A DNA stretch of 64,000 nucleotides. It comes from Metallyticus violacea. Taxonomy: Eukaryota > Arthropoda > Insecta > Mantodea > Metallyticidae. Under the pieces are notes generated by a model. That model saw nothing but the letters and a program-made list of their open reading frames with translations. It was not told where the DNA came from and ran no database searches. The stretch is taken from contig CM060843.1 of assembly GCA_030762175.1 (NCBI GenBank), forward strand, positions 33,344,369 to 33,408,368. The letters run 5' to 3'. This document shows positions 11,309 through 26,500 of this stretch, one piece after another; the stretch's first letter is position 1; each line of letters begins with the position of its first letter. A program made the translations under genes and the position numbers.

Positions 11309-13777
11309 TAAACGAACCTAACTTACGTTAGCTTACGTTAAGTTAGGTTTAACCTAACGTAACGTAAGCTATACTAATCTAAAATAAACAAACTAAGCTA
11401 AACTAAACTAAACTAAACTAAACTATATACTTAACTATAAACTAAACTAATAAATAAAGTAATATAAACTAAACTATAAACTAAACTAAACTTAACTAAA
11501 CTAGACTAAACTAAACTAAACTAAACTAACATAAGCTAACATAACAACGTAACCGAACCTAACCTAAACTAAACTAAACTAAGCTAATCCAACCTAACCT
11601 AACCTAACATAACCTAAACGAAACTAAACTAAACTAAACTATAAACTACACTACAAACTGAACTAAACTATAAACTAAACTGTAAACTATACTGAACTAT
11701 TAACTAAAATAAATTAACTAAACTATACTAACCTAAAATTACCTAACCTAACCTAAATAGAATTAAACTAAACTAACCTAACCTAACCAAACCTAAACGA
11801 AACTAAACTAAACTAAATAAAACATAATTAAACTAAACTAAACTAAACCATAAACAAAATTATTAACTAAAGTAAACGAAAGTATAAACTAAACTTTAAA
11901 CTAAAATAAACTAAACTAAACTAAACTATAAACTAAAGTAAACTAAACTAAACTATAAATTTAACTAAACTTAACTTAACTAAACTAAACTTAACTAACC
12001 TTACCTAACTTAATCTAACCTAAACTAAACTAAACTAAGCTAACCTAAATTAACATAACCTAACCTAACCTAAACGAAACCAAACTAAACTAAACTAAAA
12101 TAAATTAAACAAAACTAAACTAAAGCAAACTAAACAATAAACTAAACTAAACTTAACTAAACTAAACTATAAAATAAACTATAAAATAAACTAAATAAAC
12201 TAAACTAAACTAAACAATACTAAATTAACCTAACCTAACCTATTCTAAACTAAAATAAACTATACTAAACTAATCCAAAATAGCCTAAACTAAACTATAA
12301 ACTAGATTATAAACTAAACGATAAACTTAAGTATTCACAAAACTAAAATAAACTATAAATTAAAAATAAACTAAACTAAACTAAACTATTCTAACCCAAA
12401 CTAACTTAACCTAAAATAAACTAAACTAAACTAACCTAACCTAAACTAAACAAAACTATAATCTAAACTATAAACTAAACTAAATTTAACTAAACTATAA
12501 ATTAACTACACTAAATTAAAATAAAATGAACTAAACTAACCTAACCAAGCCTAACCTAACCTAAACAAAACTAAACTAAACTAACTTAACCCAATCTAAC
12601 CTAACCTTATTTACCCTAAACTAAACGAAACTAAACTAAACTAAGCAAAAACTAAACTAAACTAAACTAAAATATACTAAACTATAAAATAAACTATAAA
12701 CTAAACTAAACTATAAACCTAACTATACACTAAATTAAACTAAAATAAATTACCCAAACTATAAACTAAACTAAACTTAGCTAAACTGAACTAAACTAAA
12801 CTAACCTAAACAACCTAACCTGATCTAAACAAAACTAAACTAAATTAAACTAATCTAAATTAAACAAAACTAAACTAAACTAAATTAAACAAAACTAAAC
12901 TAAACTAAATTAAACTAAACCAAACTTAACTAAACTAAACTATAAAATAAACTAAATAAACAAAACTAAACTAAACTTTACTAAATTAACCTAAACAAAC
13001 CTAACCTAAACTAAACCAAACTAAATAAACTAATCTAAAATAGCCTAAACTAAACTATAAACTAAACTATGAACTTAAGTATAAAATAAACTAAACTAAA
13101 CTATAAACTAAAACTAAACTAAACTAAACTATCCTAACCACACCTAACCGAAACTAAACTAAACTAAACTAAACTAACCTAACATTAACTAAACTAAACT
13201 AAAATACAAAATAAAATAAACTATAATCTAAACTATAAACTAAACTAAATTTAACTAAACTATAAATTAAATAAACTAAATTAAACTAAACTAAACTAAA
13301 TTAACCTAACCTAACCTAACCTAACGTAAACTAAACTAAACTAAATTAAACTCACCTAACCTAACCTAAACTAAACTAAATTAAATTAACCTAACCTAAT
13401 ACAAACTGAACTTAACTAAACTAAACTACACTAACCAAACCTAACATAACCTAACCTAACCTAACCTAAACTAAACTTAAGTAAACTAAACTAAACTAAA
13501 CTAATCTGAACTAAACTAATTTGAACTATAAACTAAACTAAACTAAAATGAACTAAACTAAACTATCCTAACCTAACCTAAACTAAACTAATCTAACCCA
13601 ACCTAACCTAATCTAAACCACACTAAACTAAACTAAATTATAAACTAAACTAAACTATAAATAAACTAAAATTATCTAAACTAAACTAAACTATGCTAAA
13701 CTAACGTAACCTGACTAAACCTAACCTGACCTAAATTAAAATAAATTAACCTAACCTAACGTAACGTAAAGTAAACT
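11309..13777 (+). repeat. H unit 3, near copy of H unit 1
   Basis: Position 11309 corresponds to position 1, and the offset stays at 11308 over more than 2 kb, apart from scattered single-base changes. It includes the beta box (11553), the rare caagcc at 12549 (1241 in unit 1) and delta (13071). A five-base loss of CCTAA near 13565 and a gain soon after show change by whole pentamers. This close match over long distance suggests a recent duplication or an assembly duplicate. Confidence 0.85.
11330..11370. repeat. 41-base palindrome opening H unit 3
   Basis: Identical in layout to the palindrome at 22-62: two 20-base arms matching at 19 positions around one T. The TTAGG-bearing left arm is again preceded by cttacgtt, so a second copy of the arm's outer part lies just upstream. 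Confidence 0.88.
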
Positions 13778-15900
13778 AATCCAAAATAAACTAACTAAGC
13801 TAATCTAAACTAAACTACACTAAACTAAACTATACTAAACTATATACTTAATTATAAACTAAACTAAACTAATTAATAAACTAAACTATAAACTAAACTA
13901 AACATAACTAAACTAAACTAAACTAAACTAACTTAACCTAACATAACCTAACGTAACCGAACCTAACCTAAACGAAACGAAACTAAACTAAACTAAACTA
14001 CAATATAAACTAAAGTAAACTATAAACTAAACTATAAACTATACTAAACTATAAACTAAACTAAACTAAACTAAAGTAAAATAACCTAAACTAACCTAAC
14101 CTAAGCTAAACTAAACTAAACTAACATAACCTAACCTAACCTAACCTAAACTAACATAAACTAAACTAAACTAACTTTAACATAACCTAACCTAAATAAC
14201 CTAATCTAAATTAAACTAAACTAACCTATGCTCACCTAACCTAAACTAAACTAAAATAAACCAAACTAAACTAAACTAAACTAACCTAACCCAACCTAAA
14301 CTAAACCAAGGTAAACTAAACTAAACTAAATTATAAACTAAACAAAACTTAACTAAGCTAAACTAAACCAAAATACGCTAACCTAACCTAACCTAAACAA
14401 AACTAAACAAAACTAAAGTAAAGTAAACTAAACTAATCTAAACTAAACTAACCTAACCTAACCTAACCTAACCTAACGTAACCTAACCTAAACTAAACTA
14501 TAAACTTAACTAAACTACCCTAACCAAATCTAACCTATACTAAAATAAACTAAACTAATCTAACCTACCCTAAACTAAACTAAACTAAACTATACTATAC
14601 TATAAACTAAACTAAACTAAACTATATGCTAAACTAAACTAAAGTATAAATTAACTAAACTAAACTAAACTTAACTAAAGTAACCAAACCTAACCTAACC
14701 TAACCTAACCTAACCTAAACTAAACTAAATTAACCTAACCTAAGCTAACCTGAGCTAAACTATACTAAACTAAACTAAATTAAACTAAACAAAAGTATAA
14801 ACTTAACCATAAACTAAACTAAACTAAACTATAAACTAAACTAAACTAAACTAAATTGTACAGTAAAGAAAATTTAATTAAACTAAATTAAAATAAACTC
14901 AACTAAACTGAACTATAAACTAAACTAAACAAATCCAAACTATAAACTATACTAAACTAAAGTAAACTAACCTAAACTAACCTGACATATCCTAAACTGA
15001 ACTAAACTAAAATAAACTAAACTAAACTATAAATTAACCATAAACTAAACTAAACTATAAACTAAACTAAACTAAATTAAAAATTAAACTATATACTAAA
15101 CTAAACTAAACTAAATTAAAATAAATTAAACAAAACTAAATTAAACAAAACTAAACTATACTAAACCAAACTAAACTGAACTATAAACTAAATTATAAAC
15201 TAAACGAGTCAAATCTAAACTAAACTAAACTACACTAACCTAACCTAACATAACCTAACATAACCTAACATAACCTAACCTAACCTAACCTAACCTAACC
15301 TAAACTAAACTAAACTAAACTAAACTCACCTAACCTAACCTAAACTAAACTAAACCAAACTCACCTAACATAACCTAACCTAAACTAAACTAAACTAAAC
15401 TAAACTAAACTAAACTAAACTAATTTAAACTATAAACTAAACTATAAACTAAACTAAACTAAACTAAAATAAACTAAACTAAACTATCCTAACCTAACCT
15501 AACCTAAACTAAACTAAACTAATCTAACCTAACCTAACCTAATCTAAACTACACTAAACTAAACTAAATTAAACTTAACTAAACTAAAGTAACCTAACTT
15601 CACCTAACCTAACCTAACCTAACCTAAAGAGAACTAAACTTACCTAACCTAACCTAACCTAACGTAAACTATACTAATCTAAACTAAACTAACTAAGCTT
15701 AACTAAACTAAACTAAACTGAACTAAACTATCCCAACCTTAATTAAATTAATCTAACCTAACCTAAACTAACCGAAACTAAACTAAACTAAACTATAAAT
15801 TATCTAAACTAAACTAAACTATGCTAAACTAAAGTAACCTGACTTAACATAACCTAAACTAAAATAAATTAACCTAACCTAACGTAACGTAAAGTAAACT
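13778..15900 (+). repeat. Type A unit (2123 bases)
   Basis: Alpha 13778 to alpha 15901, with beta 13957, zeta 14858, eta 15205 and aaagagaac near 15627. Sister of 2470-4611. The CCTAA run at 15274-15303 has six units, where the first copy has five, and the following ACTAA run is shorter. Confidence 0.85.
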
Positions 15901-17544
15901 AATCCAAAATAAACTAACTAAGCTAATCTAAACTAAACTACACTAAACTAAACTATACTAAACTATATACTTAACTATAAACTAAACTAAACTAATTAAT
16001 AAACTAAACTATAAACTAAACTAAACATAACTAAACTAAACTAACTTTACCTAACATAACCTAACGTAACCGAACCTAACCTAAACGAAACGAAACTAAA
16101 CTAAACTAAACTACACTATAAACTAAAGAAAACTATAAACTAAACTATAAACTATACTAAACTATAAACTAAACTAAATTAAACTAAAGTAAAATTACCT
16201 AAACTAACCTAACCTAAGCTAAACTAAGCTAATCTAAACTAAACTAACATAACCTAACCTAACATAACCTAACATAAACTAAACTAAACTAAACTAACCT
16301 AACATAACCTAACCTAAATAACCTAATCTAAATTAAACTAAACTAACCTATGCTCACCTAACCTAAACTAAACTAAAATAAACCAAACTAAACTAAACTA
16401 ATCTAAAATAGCCTAAACTAAACTATAAACTAAACCATGAACTTAAGTATAAAATAAACTAAACTAAACTATAAACTAAAACTAAACTAAACTAAACTAA
16501 ACTATCATAACCACACCTAACGAAACTAGACTAAACTAAACTAAACTAAACTAATATAAACTAAACTAAACTAAAATATAAAATAAACTAAACTATAATC
16601 TAAACTATAAACTAAACTAAATTTAACTAAAATATAAATTAAATAAACTAAATTAAACTAAACTAAACTAAATTAACCTAACCAAACCTAAACTAACTTA
16701 ACCTAAACTAAACTAAACGAATCTAAACTAAACTAAGTTAAACTAAACTAAACTAAACTATACTAAACCATAAACTAAACTAAACTATAAACTTAACTAT
16801 ACACTAAACTAAACTAAACTAAATTTACGAAACTATAAACTAAACTAAAATTAGCTAAACTAACCTAACCTAACCTAACCTAACCAAACTAAACAAAACT
16901 TAACCTAAACTAAACTAAACTAAACGAAACTAAACTAAACTAACCTAACCTAAACTAAACTAAACTAAACTCACCTAACATAACCTAACCTAAACTAAAC
17001 TAAACTAAACTAAACTAATCTAAACTAAACTAATTTAAACTATAAACTAAACTATAAACTAAACTAAACTAAACGAAAATAAACTAAACTAAACTATCCT
17101 AACCTAACCTAACCTAAACTAAACTAAACTAATCTAACCTAACCTAACCTAATCCAAACTACACTAAACTAAACTAAATTAAACTTAACTAAACTAAAGT
17201 AACCTAACTTCACCTAACCTAACCTAACCTAAACAAAACTAAACTTACCTAACCTAACCTAACCTAACGTAAACTATACTAATCTAAACTAAACTAACTA
17301 AGCTTAAATAAACTAAACTAAACTGAACTAAACTATCCTAACCTAAATTAAATTAATCTAACCTAACCTAAACTAACCGAAACTAAAGTAAACTAAACTG
17401 TAAACTAAACTATAAATTAAACTAAACTAAACTATAAATTATCTAAACTAAAGTAAACTATGCTAAACTAAAGTAACCTGACTTAACCTAACCTAACCTA
17501 AACTAAAATAAATTAACCTAACCTAACGTAACGTAAAGTAAACT
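15901..17544 (+). repeat. Type B unit (1644 bases)
   Basis: Alpha 15901, beta 16070, delta 16439, next alpha 17545 (variant aattcaaaataaac). Compared with 4612-6240 it has about 15 extra bases near 16720. After 17460 it keeps tatgctaaac and leads into an A' unit, whereas the first copy leads into Y. Confidence 0.85.
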
Positions 17545-20460
17545 AATTCAAAATAAACTAACTAAGCTAATCTAAACTAAACTACACTAAACTAAACTAT
17601 ACTAAACTATATACTTAACTATAAATTAAACTAAACTAATTAATAAACTAAACTATAAACTAAACTAAACATAACTAAACTAAACTAAACTAACTTAACC
17701 TAACATAACCTAACGTAACCGAACCTAACCTTAACGAAACTAAACTAAACTAAACTAAACTACACTATAAACTAAAGTAAACTATAAACTAACTATAAAT
17801 TATACTAAACTATAAACTAAACTAAACTAAACTAAAGTAAAATAACCTAAATTAACCTAACCTAAGCTAAACTAAGCTAAACTTACATAACCTGACCTAA
17901 CTCAACCTAAACTAACATAAACTAAACTAAACTAACCTAACATAACCTAACCTAAATAATCTAATCTAAATTAAACTAAACTAACCTGTGCTCACCTAAC
18001 CTAAACTAAACTAAAATAAACCAAACTAAACTAAACTAAACTAACCTAACCCAACCTAAACTAAACCAAGCTAAACTAAACTAAACTATAAACCAAACAA
18101 AACTTAACTAAACTAAACTAAACGAAACTAAGCTAACCTAACCTAACCTAAACTAAACTAACCTAACCTAAACAAAACTAAACAAAACTAAAGTAAAGTA
18201 AACTAAACTAATCTAAACTAAACTAACGTAACCTAACCTAACCTAACCGAACGTAACCTAACCTAAACTAAATTATAAACTAAACTAAACTACCCTAACC
18301 AAACCTAACCTAAACTAAAATAAACTAAACTAATCTAACCTACCCTAAACTAAACTAAACTAAACTAAACTATACTAAACTATAAACTAAACTAAACTAA
18401 ACTATATGCTAAACTAAACTAAAGTATAAATTAACTAAACTAAACTAAACTTAACTAAAGTAACCTGACCTAACCTAACCTAACCTAAACTAAACTAAAT
18501 TAACCTAACCTAAGCTAACCTGAGCTAAATTATACTAAACTAAACTAAATTAAACTAAACAAAAGTATAAACTTAACCATAAACTAAACTAAACTAAACT
18601 ATAAACTAAACTAAACTAAACTAAATTGTACAGTAAATAAAATTTAATTAAACTAAATTAAAATAAACTCAACTAAACTGAACTATAAACTAAACTAAAC
18701 AAATCTAAACTATAAACTATACTAAACTAAAGTAAATTTACCTAAACTAACCTGACATATCCTAAACTGAACTAAACTAAATTAAATTAATCTTAACTAT
18801 AAACTAAACTATAAACTAAACTAAACTAAACTAAACAAATCTAAATTATAAACTAAACTAAACTAAAGTAAACTAACCTAAACTAACCTGACATAACCTA
18901 AACTGAACTAAACTAACTAACTAACCTAAACGAAACTAAACTAAACTAAACTAATCTAACCTAACCTAACCTAAACGAAACTAAACTTAACTAAACTAAA
19001 CTATAAACAAAACTATAAACTAAACTACACTAAACTAAACTAAACAAATCTAAACTATAAACTAAACTAAACTCAACTAAAGTAAACTAACCTAAACTAA
19101 CCTGACATAACTTAAACTGAATTAAAGTAAACTAACCTAACCTAACCTAAACTAAACTAAACTAAATTCACTAAACTAAACTAAACTAAACTAACCTAAC
19201 CTAACCTAAATTAACCTAAACTAAACTTAACTAAACTAAACTATAAACTAAACTAAACTAAACTATAAACAAAATTATAATCTAACTAAATTAAATTTTA
19301 CTAACCTAACCTAACCTAAACTAACCTAAAATAAACTAAACTAACCTAACCTAACCTAACCAAACCAAACCTAACCTAACCTAAACTAAACTAAACTAAC
19401 CTAAACTAAAATAAAGTAAACTAAACTAACCTAACCTAACCTAACCTAAACTAAACTAAACTAAGCTAACCTAACCTAAACTAAACTAAACTAAACGAAA
19501 CAGAACTAATCTAAACCAAACCAAACGAAACTAAACTAAACCATAAACTAAACTATAAACTAAACTAAACTAAATTATAAACTAAACTATATACTAAACT
19601 AAACTAAATTAAAATAAATTAAACAAAACTAATTAAACAAAACTAAACTATACTAAACTAAACTAAACTGAACTATAAACTAAACTATAAACTAAACGAG
19701 ACAAATCTAAACTAAACTAAACTAAACTACACTAACCTAACCTAACATAACCTAACCCAACCTAACTTAACCTATCCTAACCTAAACCAAACTAAACTAA
19801 ACTAAAATAAACTAACCTAACCTAAACTAAACTATAATAAATTAAATTAACTTAACCTAATATAAACTGAACTCAAATAAACTAAACTAAACTAACCTAA
19901 CCTAAACTAACCTAACCTAACCTAAACTTAACTTAAGTAAACTAAACTAAACTAAACTAATCTAAACTAAAATAATTTAAACAATAAACTAAATTATAAA
20001 CTAAACTAAACTAAAATAAAGTAAACTAAACTATCCTAACCTAACATAATCTAAACTAAACTAATCTAACCTAACCTAACCTAACCTAAACTACACTAAA
20101 CTAAACTAAATTATAAACTAAACTAAACTATAAATAAACTAAAGTAAACTAAACTAAATTAAACAAAAGTAAACTAAAGTAACCTATCTTCACCTAACCT
20201 AACCTAACCTAAACTACATTAAACTGAACTAAACTATCCTAACCTAACCTAAATTAAATTAATCTAACCTAACCTAACCGATACTAAACTAAACTAAACT
20301 AAAATGTAAACTAAACTATAAACTAAATTAAACTAAACTATAAATTATCTAAACTAAAGTAAACTAAGCTAAACTAAAGTAACCTAACTTAACCTAACCT
20401 AACCTAAACTAAAATGAATTAAATTAACCTAACCTAACTTAACGTAACGTAAACTAAACT
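17545..20460 (+). repeat. Type A' unit (2916 bases)
   Basis: An extended A unit with beta 17719, zeta 18628 (taaataaaat variant) and eta 19698 (cgagacaaat variant). Between zeta and eta a stretch with cctgacataac is repeated about three times (near 18751, 18890 and 19100), accounting for the extra length. Sister of 41086-43847, which lacks about 147 bases near 41878. Confidence 0.8.
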
Positions 20461-23400
20461 AATCCAAAATAAACTAACAAAGGTAATCTAAACTAAACTA
20501 AACTAAACTATACTAAACTATATACTTAACTACAAACTAAACTAAACTAATTAATAAACCAAACTATAAACTAAACTAAACATAACTAAACTAAACTAAA
20601 CTAAACTAAACTAAACTAACTTAACCTAACATAACCTAACGTAACCGAACCTAACCTAAACGAAACGAAACTAAACTAAACTAAACTACACTATAAACTA
20701 AACTAAACTATAAACTAAACTATAAACTATACTGAACTATTAACTAAAATAAATTAACTAAACTAAACTACCCTAAACTAACCTAACCTAAACTAAATTA
20801 AATAAACTAACCTAAATTACCTAACAAAAATTAACTAAACTAAACTAAACTATTCTAAATCCAACTAAATTAAACTAAACTAAATTAACTAACCTAACCT
20901 AACTTAACCTAACCAAACCTAACCTAAACTAAACTAAACTATACTTACCTAACCTAACCTAATCTAACCTAACGTAACCTAACCTAAACAAAACTTAACT
21001 AAACTAAACTAAAACTAAACTAAAATAAACTAAATTAAAATAAATCAAACTAAACTACACTAAATTAAACTATAAACTAAACTAAACTAAACTACAAAAT
21101 AAACTATAAACTTAACTAAAAAAAAACTAAACTAAACTAAACTAAACTAAACTAACCTAACCTAACATAACCTAATTTAAAATAAATTAAACTAAACTAA
21201 ACTAAAGTATAAACTAAACTAAACTAAACTATAAACTAAATTATAAACTAAACTAAACTATAAATTAACTAAACTAAATTAAACTAATCTAACCTAACCT
21301 AACCTAAATTAACCTAACCTAATCTAATCTAAACTAAACTAATCTAACCTAACCTAATCTAGCCCAAACTAAACTAATCTAATCTAAATTAACCAACCTA
21401 AACTAAACAAAACTAAACCAAACTAAACCATAAACTAATCTATAAACTAAACTAAACTAAACTATAAACCAAACTGTAAACTAAACTTAACTAAACTATA
21501 CTGTAAACTAAACTAAACTTAACTAAACTTAACTAAACTAAACTAAACTAACCCAAAATAACCTAACTTAAATTAACCTAACATAACCTAACCGAAACTA
21601 AACTAAACTAAATTAAACTTACTTAACCTAAACTAAACTAAACTAAACTATACTAAACTAATCTAAACTAAACTGCACTATAAACTAAACTATAAACTAA
21701 ACTAGACTATAATCTTAACTGTAAACTAAATTAAACTATAAACTAAACTATAAACTAAATTTAACTAAACTAAACTAAACGAACCTAACCCAACTTAACC
21801 TAACTTAATCTAAACTAAAATAAAGTAAACTAAGCTAACCTAAACTATCCTAGCCTAACCTAACCTAAATGAAACTAAACTATATACTAAACTTAACTAA
21901 ATTAAAAAAACTAAACTAAACTAAACTATAAACTAAACGAAACTAAATTAAACTAACCTAACCTAACACAACCTAACCTATATTAAGCTTACCTAACGTA
22001 AACTAAACTAAACTACTATAATAAACTAAACTAACCTAACCTAACCTAACATAACCTAGCCTAAACTAACGTAACCTAAACTAAAAAAAACTAACCTAAC
22101 CTAAACTAACCTAAACTAAACTAAACTAAACTAACCTAACCTAACCTAACCTAAATTAACTAAACTAAACTAAACTAAACCAAACTAAACTAAACTAAAC
22201 CAAACTAAACTAAACTAAACTAAACTAAACCATAAACTAAACTATATACTAAACTAAATTAAATTATAAACTAAATTATAATCTAAACTAAAATAAACTA
22301 AATTAAAATAAATTAAACTAAACTAAATTACACAAAAATAATCTATACTAAACTAAACTAATTTTAACTATTAACTAAACTATAAACTAAACTATAATCT
22401 AAACTATTAACTAAACTAAACTAAAGTATAAACTAAAATATACTAAAATAAACTAAACTAAACTACCTTACCCTACCTAACCTAACCTAAACTTAACTAA
22501 ACTAATATAATCCAACCTTACCTAAACTAAACTAAACTAAACAAAACTAAACTAAACTATAAACTAAACTAAACCATAAACTAAACTAAAATAAACTAAA
22601 CTATAAATTATCTAAACTAAACTAAACTAAAGTAACCTAACTCAACCTAACCTAACCTAACGTAAACTAAACTAAACTTACCGAATCTAATTCAAACTAA
22701 ACTAAACTAGAAACTAAAGTAAACTATAAACTAAACTATAAACTAAACTAAACTAAACTACATTAAAAATTATCTAAACTAAACTAAACTAAACTAAAGT
22801 AACCTAACTTAAACTAAACTAACCTAACCTAAACTAAACTAAACTAAACTAACTTAACCTAACATAACCTAACGTAACCGAACCTAACCTAAACTAAACT
22901 AAACTAAACTAAGCTAACCTAACCTAACCTAACCTAACCTAACCTAAACTAAACTAAACTAAGCTAACCTAACCTAACCTAACCTAACCTAACCTAACAT
23001 AACCTAAGAGAAACTAAAATAAACTAAACTAAATTAACAATAAATTGAACTACAAACCAAAATAAATTATAAACTAATTTATAAACTATACTAAACTAAA
23101 CTAAAGTAAACTAAATTAAACTAAACTAAACTAAACTACACTAAATTAAACAATAAACTAAACTAAATTAAACTACAAAATAAACTATAAACTTAGCTAA
23201 ACAAAACTAAACTTAACTAAACTACACTAACCTAACCTAACCTAACCTAACTGAAATTAAAGTAAACTAAAATAAAGTATGAACTAAACTAAAGTGAACT
23301 ATAAACTAAATTATAAACTAAACTTAACTAAACTAAACTGTAAACTAAACAAAACTTAACTAAACTTAACTATACTAAACTAAACTAAACTAAGCTAACC

Positions 23401-23631
23401 TAAACTAACTTAATGTAACCTAATCTAACCTAACCGAAACTAAACTAAACTAAACTAATCTAACCTAATCTAACTTAAACTAATCTAACCTAAACTGAAC
23501 TATAAACTAAAGTAAACTATATACTAATCTATAAATTAAACTTAACTAAACTAAACCATAAATTATCTAAACTAAACTAAACTAAGCTAAAGTAACCTAA
23601 CTTAACCTAACCTAACCTAATTAAACTAAAC
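20461..23631 (+). repeat. Y unit 2 (3171 bases)
   Basis: Near copy of 6241-9412 with length differing by one base overall. Variants include aggtaatc for aggtgatc near 20481 and accttaccc near 22467. It contains beta copies at 20645 and 22878 and a seven-unit CCTAA run. It again ends in the leader and an H unit, so Y-leader-H is a standing order. Confidence 0.85.
22918..22952 (+). repeat. Perfect CCTAA run, 7 units
   Basis: Seven uninterrupted CCTAA units, among the longest telomere-type runs in the window, with a six-unit run close by at 22968-22997. The - strand reads (TTAGG)7, enough GG tracts for a two-layer G-quadruplex in principle. Still far shorter than a terminal telomere. Confidence 0.85.
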
Positions 23632-26500
23632 TAAACGAACCTAACCTACGTTAACTTACGTTAGGTTACGTTTAACGTAAGCTATACTAATCTAAAATAA
23701 ACAAACAAAGCTAAACTAAACTAAACTAAACTATATACTTAACTATAAACTAAACTAATAAATAAACTAAAATATACTAAACTATTAACTAAACTAAACT
23801 TAACTAAACTAGACTAAACTGAACTAAACTAAACTAACATAAGCTAACATAACCTAACGTAACCGAACCTAACCTAAACTAAACTAAACTAAGCTAATCC
23901 AACCTAACCTAACCTAACATAATTTAAACGAAACTAAACTAAACTAAACTAAGCTAATCCAACCTAACCTAACCTAACATAATTTAAACGAAACTAAACT
24001 AAACTAAACTAAACTATCAACTACACTATACACAGAACTAAACTATAAACTAAACTGTAAACTATACTGAACTATTAACTAAAATAAATTAACTAAACTA
24101 TACTAACCTAAAATTACCTAACCTAACCTAAATACAATTAAACTAAACTAACCTAACCTAACCTAAACTTAACTAAACTAAACTTAAATAACCTAACCTG
24201 ACCTAACTATATCTAACCTAAACTAAACTAAACTAAACTAAACTAAACTAAATTAAGTAAACTAAATTAAATTAAACTAAACTAAACTAAACTAAACTAA
24301 ACTAACCTAACCTAACATTAACTAAACTAAACTAAACTAAAATAAACTAAACTAAACTAACATAATCTAACCTAACCTAATCTAAACTAAGCTAAATTAA
24401 ACTAAAAGAAACTAAACTAAACTATAAATCAAACTATAAATTAAACTAAACTAAACCATAAACTAAAATATAAATTAAATTACACTAAACTAAAATATAA
24501 ATTGAACTAAACATAAATAAAGTAAGCTAAACTAAACTAAGGTAAACTAACCTAATCTAACCTAACCTAACCTAAACTAAACTAAACCAAACTAACCTAA
24601 CCTAACCTACCCTAACCTAACCAAACCTAAACGAAACTAAACTAAACTAAATAAAAAATAACTAAACTAAACTAAACTAAACCATAAACAAAATTATTAA
24701 CTAAAGTAAACGAAAGTATAAACTAAACTTTAAACTAAAATAAACTAAACTAAACTAAACCATAAACTAAAGTAAACTAAACTAAACTATAAATTAAACT
24801 AAACTAAACTTAACTAACCTAACCTAACTTAATCTAACCTAAACTAAACTAAACTAAGCTAACCTAAATTAACATAACCTAATCTAACCTAAACTAAACT
24901 AAACTAAGCTAACCTAAATTAACATAACCTAACCTAACCTAACCTAAACGAAACTAAACTAAACTAAACTAAAATAAATTAAACAAAACTAAACTAAAGC
25001 AAACTAAACAATAAACTAAACTAAACTTAACTAAACTAAACTATAAACTAAACTATAAAATAAACTAAACTAAATTAAACAATACTAAATTAACCTAACC
25101 TAACCTATTCTAAACTAAACTAAACTAAACTAAGCTAAACTAATCCAAAATAGCCTAAACTAAACTATAAACTAGATTATAAACTAAATGATAAACTTAA
25201 GTATTCACAAAACTAAAATAAACTATAAATTAAAAATAACCTAACCTAACCTAAACTAAACTAAACCAAACTAAGCTAAGCTAACCTACCCTAACCTAAC
25301 CAAACCTAACCTAAACTAAACAAAACTAAAATATAAAATGAACTAAACTAAACTATAATCTAAACTATAAACTAAACTAAATTTAACTAAACTATAAATT
25401 AACTACACTAAATTAAAATAAAATGAACTAAACTAACCTAACCAAACCTAACCTAACCTAAACAAAACTAAACTAAACTAACTTAACCCAACCTAACCTA
25501 ACCTTACCTACACTAAACTAAACGAAACTAAACTAAACTAAGCAAAAACTAAACTAAACTAAACTAAAATATACTAAACTATAAAATAAACTATAAACTA
25601 AACTAAACTATAAACCTAACTATACACTAAACTAAACTAAAATAAATTAACGAAACTATAAACTAAACTAAACTTAGCTAAGCTAAACTAAACTAAACTA
25701 ACCTAATCAGGCTAACCTCATCTAAACTAAACTAAACTAAATTAAACTAAACTAAATTAAACTAACTAAACTAAACTAAAATAAACTAAACTAAATTAAA
25801 CAAAACTAAACTAAATTAAACTAAACTAAACTTAACTAAACTAAACTATAAAATAAACTAAATAAACAAAACTAAACTAAACTTTACTAAATTAACCTAA
25901 CCGAACCTAACCTAAACTAAACCAAACTAAACTAAACTAATCTAAAATAGCCTAAACTAAATTATTAACTTAAGTATAAAATAAACTAAAGTAAACTATA
26001 AACTAAAACTAAACTAAACTAAACTATCCTAACCCAACCTGACATAAACTAAACTAAACTAAACTAACCTAACCTAAACTAAACTAAACTAAACTAAAAT
26101 ATAAAATAAATTAAACTATAATCTAAACTATAAACTAAACTAAATTTAACTAAACTATAAATTAAATAAACTAAATTAAACTAAACTAAACCAAATTAAC
26201 CTAACCAAACCTAACCTAACTTAACCTAATCTAAACTAAACGAAACTAAAATAAACTAAGCTAAACTAAGCTAAACAGAACTATACTAAACCATAAACTA
26301 AAGTAAACTAAACTATAAACTTATCTATACACTAAACTAAACTAAACTAAATTTACGAAACTATAAACTAAACTAAAATTAGCTAAACTGAACTAAACTA
26401 ACCTAATCAACCTAACCTATCCTAACCTAAACTAAACTAAACTAAGTTAACCCAAACTAACCTAACCTAACCTAAATTAAACTAAACTAAACTAACCTAA
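23632..26500 (+). repeat. H unit 4
   Basis: Starts like H unit 2, with the shortened hairpin, beta 23873, the doubled 60-base piece, the 455-base segment (24164-24622) and the doubled 50-base piece. It then continues along the H unit 1 path with aatccaaaatagcc at 25144 and taatcaggctaacc near 25703. Closely matched by 44360-47130 at an offset of about 20630-20730. Confidence 0.8.
23655..23681. repeat. Shortened hairpin of H unit 4
   Basis: Arms cttacgtt (23655-23662) and aacgtaag (23674-23681) with loop aggttacgttt. Same right-arm loss as at 9436, plus one substitution in the second TTAGG (ttacg). Confidence 0.85.
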
